From NCBI GenBank assembly GCA_907165135.1, contig OU015567.1:10979001-11043000 (forward strand): DNA of 64,000 nt, read 5' to 3'. The position numbers and the translations under genes are program-made. Source of the DNA: Oikopleura dioica (Eukaryota; Chordata; Appendicularia; Copelata; Oikopleuridae). Below, piece after piece: positions 1 through 8,801 of the stretch. The notes beneath the pieces were generated by a model. The model saw only the letters and a program-made list of their open reading frames with translations. It was not told where the DNA came from and ran no database searches. Every line of letters begins with the position of its first letter. Within the stretch, counting starts at the first letter, position 1.

Positions 1-600
1 TGTATTTGAGCTGAAATTTTCCTGTGAATCGCTATCGTCCGTAGTTGTACTGGAGATATCCGTGTCTGTGTTGTTTTCTGAAATATCGACCACTTGTGTT
101 ACTGACAATTCGATATCAATAAAAAATGTGACGGTTGGAGAAGAGTTTAGCGATCTCCGTTTTCTCAGCTGAGCTTGCGTGCATGTCACATTCGCACTTG
201 CTTTCGACGAGCTCGACTCGATAGCATTCAGCATTTTGTTCTCGCATTCAGCAGCTGTCGTATTTGATGGGAAAAGAGCCTCTACAATTGCACTTGCCGT
301 CTTCTTTACCACAGGGACTTCGCAAATTCCCTCTATTTCCCAAACACATCCTCCAGGCTTTGCAATAAGAATTGTGTTGAAAAGTATATCCATGCAGTCA
401 CATGTCATTGTTACTCTCTCGAGGCACTGTGCTGAACAGCTTTTTCCGTGTTGAAATGATCTTCCCTCGCAGGTATTACTTCTCGCGTCCGGGTAGATGA
501 TGTTGCTCTCGCAGAAGGGGTCCAGCGTTGTGAATTGAGTGATGATGCTTGCTGTTTGCATAGAGGAAAGCACTCTTTGGATGAAAAATAGTAGGATCAT
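1..600 (-). CDS. Secreted Cys-rich protein, 5' part (runs off left edge)
   Basis: An uninterrupted 200-codon frame begins with ATG at 600 and is still open at base 1, so the 3' end is missing. The first 20 residues (MILLFFIQRVLSS...) look like a signal peptide, implying secretion or a membrane-anchored ectodomain. The next 100 residues contain about ten cysteines in short spacings (FCE, TCEG, SCSAQC, TCDC, GCVWE, ICE), which suggests disulphide-bonded extracellular structure. The following part has a basic RKRRS stretch that could be a proprotein cleavage site. It ends in a Ser/Thr/Asp-rich stretch. A TATA box lies about 100 bases upstream. I do not recognise the family; a larvacean house or extracellular-matrix protein is one guess. 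That it is coding is fairly sure; its function is unknown. Confidence 0.6.
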   Translation of the reverse strand, partial: MILLFFIQRVLSSMQTASIITQFTTLDPFCESNIIYPDARSNTCEGRSFQHGKSCSAQCLERVTMTCDCMDILFNTILIAKPGGCVWEIEGICEVPVVKKTASAIVEALFPSNTTAAECENKMLNAIESSSSKASANVTCTQAQLRKRRSLNSSPTVTFFIDIELSVTQVVDISENNTDTDISSTTTDDSDSQENFSSNT

Positions 601-701
601 TTTCAAACAAAAGCTCTCTTCTTTTCAAAAAAGTAGATTTTTCTCGTTTTTACTAACTGGTTGATTGATTCAGATAAATTTCAAAGCGTAATCTGGAAGT
701 A

Positions 702-709
702 TTTATAGG
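702..709 (-). promoter_or_regulatory. TATA box of the left-edge secreted protein gene
   Basis: The minus strand reads CCTATAAATACTT here, a close match to a TATA box, about 100 bases upstream of the ATG at 600. Transcription would start near 675, leaving a 5' leader of roughly 70 bases. Confidence 0.5.
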
Positions 710-719
710 GCTCAATGGA

Positions 720-2090
720 AGGTGGCGCGCGTAATCGTAAAGGAGATGTGTGAGAACACCCTAAATTTGAAGATTTAGCGCGACGATAAGCAGGTGGATG
801 TCCTTCTCGAACTTGACCGGTCTTAGCCTAGAAAACAATAATTTTTCTATTAAATGCTTCATCCGGTTTAACTCTATCAGTCATGCGATTTCAAGGTTGA
901 GAATGAGTTTGAAACTTTTTCAACTTTTCGGAACAGTGATTGCAAGTAAATCTCTAAGGTCTTCTGTTTGAATCCTGTTTGATATCCTGAGTGAAGCTAC
1001 TTATACATAAAGCTTTGGAAATGCGGTGCTACTCGTGTGGAAAGAAATCATATATGAACAACTGATAACTTTACTGAATGTACGAGTATATCCCAGAATA
1101 TATAGTCCTCTTGAATTGGCATCATGCCAGCCGTCGTATTTAATTTTAAAATAATATAGAGCCAGAACTAGAGTTGTACAAAACAAGGAAGATTTTCAAA
1201 CCTTTCAGACAACAGAAATGTGAGCTCTTCAGTTCATGTGAGGTCATGAATTATATTTTCAAGGTCATTTCAAATATTGAACCCTAAAAACCTGATTTCA
1301 CGAGAAGATAAAAGATTCTGTTCCCATTGCATGGGCTAAACACCTGTTCGCGTGCTTTATCTACCGCTTTACTACATAAAACAGGTCCTTGCAGACGGTT
1401 CTTTCACCGATCAAAAAGCATGATTTGAACCCTCAAGAATTATTTACAACATTATAACTTGCACACATCGTAAACTCACAGCTTAATATGGCTTCAAAGA
1501 AAATATCTGTGAAATGACAAAATCTTCCAGCCCAAAATTAATTTTCCATCAACAGAATTCCTCCTTCGCCGGAGGAAGCCGTGGGAAAATCACACAAGTG
1601 CTCGTTAAAATTACGTGATTACTAATCACTGATTAGTAAAAGACTAAAAGAGAAGAAAACTCCTGTTGAATATAAAAATTGGATAATTTCTGCGGCTTGA
1701 ATTTGATATTTCGGGTTTTGTCGAAGCAACAACCTCCGGCCAAGTCCCCGAGAAAAATAAATCCGCCGTGAAGGCTCACTCTGACAAGGCTCTGACGGGT
1801 CCTATTCTATTTAATACATAGAGAATACGAATGATAAGCGAAGAACTATCACAACTAGAGAAAAGCTATCCTAGAAACACAGAAATCGGAAAAAGAAAGC
1901 CAAAATCGCCAAACAAAAGAGTCTCTGAAAGAATGTGTACTTGACTGCTTTCAATATTCCGGCTCATTTAGTTTTTTAGCTAAACTCGATGATTTTAGAA
2001 TGAGAAATTGAGAAACACCTCTACTTCTTCTCGCACACTCACACAGGACAGATCAACCCACACAAAACACAACACAAATAGAAACAAACA
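720..2090. other. Intergenic stretch without a supported gene
   Basis: AT-rich sequence between two divergently transcribed genes. The frames are short and broken, and I see no spliced coding pattern. The part next to the GALNT start (1990-2090) is CA-rich. A pyrimidine tract ending in AG at about 2045 could act as a trans-splice acceptor, but this is only a guess. Confidence 0.4.
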
Positions 2091-5000
2091 ATGAAAGGTT
2101 TGAGTTAGTGAGTGTCATCGCATATTTACCATTTTTTAGTCGTCCACATTCAGAAGAAGCACCTGAAAAGGATAATCGTCGCGATTTTCATCTTCAGCTG
2201 TCTCGTTTCTTTCTACTTTCACTCAGACAGTAAACCGACTTCATCAAAACTCCACAAAAAGTCCGAGAAGAAACACAAAAAGCACCACTCTAGCTTCAAC
2301 CCCGAACTCAAAGATGATCCAGTGGAAGACTCCCTAGACGCTCCATCCTTCGATTCAAAGAACGAAATTCCCGATTTTCAATCTTTTAACGAGGATGAAG
2401 AAAAATCTGACGAAGAGATTCAGCTGGAGAAAGAATCCTACGGAGACGGATTCAAAAAGTGGCGCCTTGAAGAACTTGATCCGACTGATTACGAGGGCTG
2501 GCCAAAGTTGACGAATCGAGCTGGGAACTACGAGCAACGGCCGGAGATTCCAGAGGTTGGATCTGAAGGACATGATGGCACCAACACCGGGGAAGGAGGA
2601 CTTTCTCCGATTAGACTGACTTCTGATGACCAGAGAAAGGTACAAGCGGCTCTCGGCCTTTGGGGATTCAACATGGTAGCTTCGGATAAAGTCAATATGG
2701 ACCGAATTCCCGCTGACTTGCGCATGGAAGAGTGCAAGCGATGGGACTACCCAGACAAACTTCCTGCTGTTTCCGTTATCCTCGTCTTTCACAACGAAGG
2801 CTTCTCCACTCTTTTGAGAACAGTCCACTCTGTGGTCAACTATTCGCCTCCAGAGATGCTCCACGAAGTTGTGATGCTTGACGACGGCTCAACGCGAGAA
2901 TACATCACTAACGGAACGATTGACCGGTACATTGAACGATGGGACGGCCTTGTGAAGATTTTCCACAACGAAAAGCGAGAAGGGCTCATTCGCGCGAGAA
3001 CAATCGGAGGAAAGCACTCGACTGGTTCTGTTCTCGTCTATTTGGATGCTCACTGCGAAGTTGAACCCAACTGGCTCCCTCCTCTTGTTACACCTATTGC
3101 CAAAAACTATAAGGTAAACTCACTCTCTTAGAATATCAGACTCGATCTTCCAGGTATCTACTGTCCCGATGATCGACTCTATCGATGGAAACACTTACGT
3201 CTTCGAGCCCCAGCAAGGAGGAGACGAAAATAACCTGGCCAGGGGCGCGTGGGACTGGAATTTCGACTGGAAGCGAATTCCGTTGAACAAGCGTGAGAAA
3301 GCCCGCCGTCAGACTATCTCTGAGCCTTTCAGAAGTCCCGGTACTTGAATTTCTATGACTTATTCTTTGATTTTATTTGAAGCAATGGCTGGAGGTTTGT
3401 TTGCTATCTCTCGGAGATGGTTTATTGAACTCGGCTGGTACGATGACAAGCTTGAAATCTGGGGCGGAGAGAACTTCGAGTTGAGCTATAAGTTGTGGCA
3501 GTGTGGAGGAGAGTTGCTTTTCGTCCCGTGCTCTCGCGTTGGCCATACTTACAGAATGCCTGGTTGGGGCGGAAACGGAACACCAGATGAGCTCAGAGGT
3601 AGTCAGTGTTTAAAATGGGCTGTTTGTGTCTTCTTTAGGGAAAAACTTCATCGCCATCAACTACAACCGAGTAATCGAAACCTGGTGGGATGAAAACTAC
3701 AAGAAATATTACTACCAGCGCCGCCCAGAAAACAAAAATGTCGATGTCGGCGATCTCACAGATGTTCTTGCAATCAAGGTTTTAACTTACTTGGGTAGAA
3801 AGTGCGAATCATTATTTAGGAAAAACTTCAATGCAAGGATTTCTCTTGGTACATGCGCGAAATCGCGTATGACATTCCAAAGTACTGGCCGATGGTGCAG
3901 CCTAAGAATCAAGCGTGGGGCGTCTTGAAAAACGAAGGGACCGGCCTTTGCCCGAATTCTCGCAACTCGAAACAGGTAGATTACCCGGACTATCTCTACG
4001 ACACGGAAAAATCAGAAGAAGAACTGGCGTTTTTGGAAAATTTATACCAAGAGCAGATTTTTGATGCGTTGAGGGTACTTGGTTGGGGGATGTTTTCTTG
4101 GCGCAGTTTGGAATATCCAAACTGTTTCTTTCTAAATTTGAGTCGATCCAAATTTATTTGAAAATTTAGGCCGTTCAGCGAAATGCTCAGAATGTGAGTT
4201 TTATAGGAGTTTGATTGGACTTAGTTTTACCTTTTTTAAATTTGATAAATGATCTCACTTCGTGAACTTTTAAACAATTTTAGGGAGAAGCAATCCAAGC
4301 TGATGCTGGCTGCAATGTTCGTCTTTCTCTCACTTGGCGAGAGGATATTCGAATAGGTTCTTGAAAAATGCTCAACCGTTCTTCAAAATTCTTGTTTTTC
4401 AGGCGATGGACCTGTTAAAAACAATGCAATGTGCTGGGACGATTCTATGGGTGCTAACAAGCGAATATCCTACTGGAGCTGTCATAATGGCCACGGAAAC
4501 CAGCTCTACAAGTATCTCCCAGATACCAAGGTACCAAAGGCCTCGAAAAACTGATTCTTTGAGCCAGAGTTTGAAATTTTCGTGACTCGCGAGCGGCTCA
4601 CTTGAGAGCGAGCGAGCACGAGCATGATGCTCTTTGTGCTCCCGAGCACATTTATTTCAGAGTTCGCGCTCTTTGCGCTCGCGAGCGCATTTCATTTCGC
4701 GCTCTCGCTCTCTTGGCTCTCGAGCACTGGCCGAATTGTGCTCTCGCTCGATCGGCTCTCGAGCTGAAAAAACTGACTCGCGAGCAGCTTTCAAGTGCCT
4801 CAAATGATTCGGCGGCCCCGTGACTAATTCCATCTGAGTCCCTGTCACAGGAGTTAGCACCTCGCGGTGGGCATGTTTTATCTGTTTACTCTCGGCTTTT
4901 CGCATTCTGCTGCCGAGATTACGGACCTAATGAATCCTCAAAGAAATTTATTTATGAAATTGAATAATTATGCGAGAAAATTATTCTTTTAATTTTGCTC

Positions 5001-5461
5001 GCGAGCCGCTCGTGAGTCAATTCCATGGCGAGCACGAGAGCAGCCGCTCCCGCTCGTCTAGCTCCCGAGCATTGCCGACATATGCGCTCGTGCTCTCTGC
5101 GCTCGCGAGCGGGTTCAAATTTGGGCTCGTGCTCTTATGGCTCTCGAGCCAACTCATTTTCATGCTCCCGCTCCCCTGCTCTCAGAGCAATGATAAATTT
5201 TCGCTCTCGCTCTTTTCGCTCGCGAGCATTTGCGAGCATTTCAAACTCTGCTTTGAGCAATTATTCTAGCAAATCTACCATCCTTCCCATCGGCTCTGCG
5301 TTCAAATGGTAGAAGACTACCTGATTTTCGCCGCTTGTGATGGCAAAGAACCTAACCAGAAATGGACTTGGAGCGAAGTCGACGAAGAAGTACTCGGCCG
5401 CGCTATGAAGTCACGAAATCAACCCGGTGACGATCCACCAGAGCTCGATTACATTCAATAA
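2091..5461 (+). CDS. GALNT-like: Polypeptide N-acetylgalactosaminyltransferase (GT27, ricin-B lectin tail)
   Basis: This enzyme transfers GalNAc from UDP-GalNAc to Ser/Thr, starting mucin-type O-glycosylation in the Golgi lumen. Ten exons: 2091-2097, 2140-3113, 3154-3340, 3383-3598, 3639-3778, 3820-4074, 4170-4193, 4284-4356, 4403-4530, 5270-5461. All introns are GT-AG and the sum is exactly 732 codons (731 aa). The product has a short cytosolic N-terminus, one membrane anchor (about residues 13-30) and a charged stem to about residue 180. The GT27 catalytic core shows LDDGS, the metal-binding DAH at 305-307, and WGGEN near 415. The last 150 residues form a ricin-B lectin domain ([12 protein letters not shown]). 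Length is above the usual 550-650 aa because of the long stem. Seven introns are 40-46 bases, but intron 9 is 739 bases and full of repeats. Exon 7 is only 24 bases and is the least certain. Confidence 0.93.
4590..5265. repeat. Degenerate palindromic GCTCGCGAGC-type repeat array in GALNT intron 9
   Basis: Two blocks (about 4590-4790 and 4995-5260) are crowded with units such as GCTCGCGAGC, CTCTCGAGC and GCTCGTGCTC, separated by 10-25 bases. The units are themselves palindromic and the blocks lie in mirrored orientation around an AT-rich centre, so the whole could fold back on itself. Short open frames across the array have Ala/Arg/Ser-rich, repeat-driven composition and are not genes. Confidence 0.75.
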
Positions 5462-5591
5462 TTCATTCTCTATTTGCTAGAAAGCTGTAGTACAGTTCAT
5501 GACGACCAATCTTCCTAACCTTATCCCGCTAAAACCCACCCCTCTTTTGTTACAACACAATCAAGTGCCTATTTCATTAATATTTTTGTGC

Positions 5592-5597
5592 AATAAA
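5592..5597 (+). terminator. Polyadenylation signal of the GALNT-like gene
   Basis: An AATAAA lies 131 bases after the stop codon, in AT-rich sequence; no closer copy is present. Confidence 0.6.
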
Positions 5598-5668
5598 CGC
5601 TCAATTTACCTTTCTGTAATTCAAAAAATAAATGAAGTTATATAAATTAAAATTTCATGAACATTAAT

Positions 5669-5945
5669 TCAATTCGCAGGTGCAAGAGATTCCTCCTTGT
5701 TGATTGCAGAAAGAAGGCTTGAGAATAAAGCCGGTAGGACAGGTCTTTCAACTGGTGTGGTAATAAAGTTGGTTTTCGAGCCAGATTCTAAGGCCTTGGT
5801 TGGTTTGTAATTCCTTTTTTCTTCGAGAAAAAGCAGCTCCGCTCGAAAGTGCTCCTCGTTGACGCTTATTTTTCTGGAAACCGGGTTCGAGCCGAAGCGC
5901 CGCCGCTCCGTTGAAAAGTTTTCAATTTTGCTTTTTCGTGTTCAC
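5669..5945 (-). pseudogene. Open 3' coding fragment cut by a transposon
   Basis: On the minus strand an open frame of about 90 codons ends in TGA at 5669-5671. Its composition is protein-like and charged (EEHFRAELLFLEEK, then PVERPVLPALFSSLL). There is no ATG. Reading upstream, the frame hits a TGA at the border of the TTAA-flanked element that starts at 5951. It may be the last exon of a gene whose 5' part was separated or destroyed by the insertion, or an exon with a missed splice site. No family recognised. It lies tail to tail with the GALNT-like gene. Confidence 0.3.
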
Positions 5946-5950
5946 TTTAA

Positions 5951-6685
5951 GGGACACGGGCGAGCAGCGCGGAGCCGAACTTTACGCGCTCGCCATTATT
6001 CTTGAAAATGAGATTTTTCAAAATTTCTTTTTGCTAATATCATCTATAACTCTTCAGCTTTCTATTCCAGCTCTCAGTTTGTTTCTATCATTACTGACTG
6101 ACGAGCTAGCGAGAAAAAGAGACGCGCAACTTCAAAAGGCATCAAGTCCTTCAATCTTCATTTTATTTTCATGAAATTAGCACCATTGAAAAGCCCATTA
6201 AATTCTGAGCAGATCATACGTAAAGCGCTAAGCTGAAAATGTACTAATTGCGCAGGACGCGCTGATAAACCTAGGAACTTAGCGCGCTCCGCACGGCAGG
6301 GCGCTCCGATTTAACTTTTTGGGCTCCTTGCACATGATTCCCGCTGGGCGCGCGCTAAGTTACCTTGTTTATCTGATCTTTATCGCCAATTAGTGCACTT
6401 TCAGTTTAGCGCTATACGTATGATCTGCTCAGAATTAAATGCGCTTTTCAATGGTGCTAATTTCATGAAAATAAAATGAAGATTGAAGGACTTGATGAGT
6501 TTTGAAGTTGCGCGTCTCTTTTTCTCGCTAGCTCGTCAGTCAGTAATGATAGAAACAAACTGAGAGCCGGAATAGAAAGCTGAAGAGTTGTAGATGATAT
6601 TAGCAAAAGAAATTTCGAAAAATCTCATTTTGAGCGCTCATGACGAGCGCGTGAAGTTCGGCTCCGCGCTGCTCGCCCGTGTCCC
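5951..6685. mobile_element. TTAA-flanked foldback (MITE-like) element
   Basis: The element is bounded by TTAA at 5947-5950 and 6686-6689. It starts GGGACACGGGCGAGCAGC and ends with the reverse complement. The inverted arms are about 300 bases each (5951-6250 and 6390-6685) with scattered mismatches, around a GC-richer centre that holds a second, smaller inverted repeat. TTAA target duplications are the hallmark of piggyBac-type transposition, though the end motif GGG...CCC differs from the classic one. No transposase is encoded, so it is non-autonomous. Confidence 0.85.
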
Positions 6686-6697
6686 TTAAAAGTCGTT

Positions 6698-7334
6698 ATG
6701 GGTCGCAAAAGACGACAGACGCCTTTTCGAAAATCCGTTGGTACTTCGGTCAAAAGCACCAAAGAGCCGGAAAAAACCGACGACACTACTGATAGAGATG
6801 ATATGAAGCGACAAATCTTGCAGATGATGGCAAAATTTCAGAAGTTTTTGGATTCTGAATCTGAGCAGCCTCAGAAGACTGCCGCAAAACAGGATCAACG
6901 CGCCGCATCGAAGTCTGCTTCAGCCTTTTCGCGAAATGAAGGTAATTATTGAAACTTTATCGTTCATTATTTTTTATTATTAATTAAGCAAAAAGGAGCA
7001 GAAAGGGAAGAAGGAGCTGGTCCTTGAAAACATCAACCAAGCAGTTTCAGGCGCGTTTTCTTCTACACTTTTATTTGAAAATGGAGACTTTGTTGTAGCT
7101 AGAATTAAATTCTCATGCCAGAAAGCGATGGAAAGTTACAGGGCCAGCTACGTGAAAATGAGCACCCTGCTTGAAAAAGCCAGTGCAAAAGGAAAAAACA
7201 ACGAAAAAGCGACCCGTGAGTAAACTTCTTGATTGAGAGTCTTTTCTTACTTCTTTTTAGCCCAAGAAATTTTGAGCGAGACTCTTCAAGAATTGGGGAC
7301 GAAGAAACACGACGAGAATGGAATTCTCATCTGA
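6698..7334 (+). CDS. Small basic unknown protein
   Basis: Starts at ATG 6698 (MGRKRRQTPFRK), just 8 bases past the TTAA of the foldback element, so its promoter must lie in or across the element. Exons: 6698-6941, about 6989-7215, 7261-7334, ending in TGA. Intron 2 (45 bases, GT-AG) fits in phase. Intron 1 has a clear GTAATT donor and TTAATTAAG acceptor but is out of phase by one base, so a neighbouring or non-canonical acceptor must be used there. The product is about 180 aa, mostly charged and helical: Lys/Arg-rich start, a Gln/Lys-rich middle (KKEQKGKKELVLENI) and a helical tail (KAMESYRASYVKM). It may be nuclear. I do not recognise the family. Coding nature is likely; exact splicing is not certain. 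Confidence 0.55.
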
Positions 7335-7364
7335 ATACTTGAAGTCGTCCTGCTCTGGTAGTAG

Positions 7365-7555
7365 GGGGTTATCATTCGAGCTGCCCCTAACCCTTAACCT
7401 AACCCAGGGGCTAGGCCCCCGGGACCCCCAGGAGGGGCCTAAACCAGGGGCTTTGCCCCGGACCCCCTTAAGAGTTCCTAGTCCCTAACCCTAACCACTA
7501 GCTCAGATTCTATAGATCTTGGATGGCTCGAATCATAGGCTCGAATGATAACCCC
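7365..7555. mobile_element. Short MITE with telomere-like core
   Basis: Seventeen-base perfect inverted ends GGGGTTATCATTCGAGC (7365-7381) and its complement (7539-7555) enclose about 155 bases. Inside are runs like CCCTAACCC and CCTAACCC, and an imperfect GC-rich duplication (CCAGGGGCT...GACCCCC twice). No target duplication is obvious. It lies in the 3' region of the preceding gene, before its likely AATAAA at about 7591. Confidence 0.65.
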
Positions 7556-7599
7556 TCTCTTCGCCTGCTCTCTTTGTTGATCGAGCTACCAATAAATGA

Positions 7600-8790
7600 A
7601 AACAAAAATATCCAATTGTTTGTTTTTGCAAGGCACATGTCAGTTGTAAGGTTTAGTCCCGTGAAGACGTGTGTTTGTAATGCGATCTCGGATAGATTTT
7701 ATGTTTGGCTGATTTATAAACTTCGATAAACTTGGTTCAAAGTCTCGACGAATTCAACTTGACTTTTACTTCTTGAGGTTATGTTTGTATGCTTTCGATA
7801 AAAATAAACGCCTTTTAATTCAAATTGATTCTGGTGAAGTATATTTTGACAAGGTTTTAATCAAAGCAAATCGTCTGAATATAGAAAATGAATTTCGTTA
7901 TTTTATTTTATCTTCTGCTTTGAAGCGTGTCTGGCTCTGAAGACGACCGGAATTTAACATCAAAAATGAGCTTAAAACAAACGTCGGTTAATTTACATTT
8001 GTTTGATCCAAAAATACTGCGAGAATTTTCAACTACCCACTGTTTCTCCTTTAGCAGATGTTTTCGCATTGAGCAAAGCCACAGCTTACATTCATCTCTT
8101 CAAAAGCGAAACGGCAGTTCAATAGAATACTCTGCTTTTATCGTCAATATGAAGGTTGTCAAACAATCAACTCAACAGGAAATCGTGCAGCTTTGGAAAC
8201 AAGCTATCATCAAATAAAATTAAGTATTTGGGCCATCTTTGAAAACATATAATTTGAAAGCGCGAGGAAGAACCGTTAGTTATTAGCGGGAGAAACAGGT
8301 GCTTGGAAATATCGGACGCATGAGCGAGTACTTTATCACATGCATGTCCAAACAAGCAGTAAGAGAGTGACACTTTAGAACGTGTAAGGAAATTTTTCAA
8401 AGGCGCACTCAACGGCCCGCTGACAGGGCGAAGAGACAGAAGAATTTGAAGAAGCGAGACAAGACGCCCCTTGTTAGAGGAGCAATTATCGCTTTCGATA
8501 ATTACATGGATCAAGAATCCCCATCTTGCGACTATTTGTAATTATTTTATGCTACAGAAATTATCCACGCATCTTTCGTTATTAAACAACATCATTAAGA
8601 CTCTTGCACCTGTGTTTTGATTAGATGCATATTTTATCCGACAGATCGATTTCGGTACGAGGTAGCACTCGTACAAGTTTCTCGAATAATAAGTTGGTAA
8701 CGACCGTAGTAAATTAGTTAACAACTTGTATCAAATCGACAACTAATGATTTACAAATTTGTCCATGATGTTTTATTGAAGAAAACTTCC
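7600..8790. other. Stretch without a supported gene
   Basis: Short frames on both strands, the longest 115 codons at 8167-8514 minus, show AT-driven composition with no splice-consistent extension. The AATAAA for the minus-strand membrane protein gene lies at about 8771-8776. Confidence 0.4.
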
Positions 8791-8801
8791 ATAGGGGCAA
8801 G

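Noticed and set aside
2355-2864. A 169-codon minus-strand frame
   Set aside because: It is antisense to the catalytic-domain exon of the GalNAc-transferase.
4602-5312. Several Ala/Arg/Ser-rich frames as genes inside the GALNT intron
   Set aside because: They are translations of the GCTCGCGAGC repeat, and the flanking exons join in phase across them.
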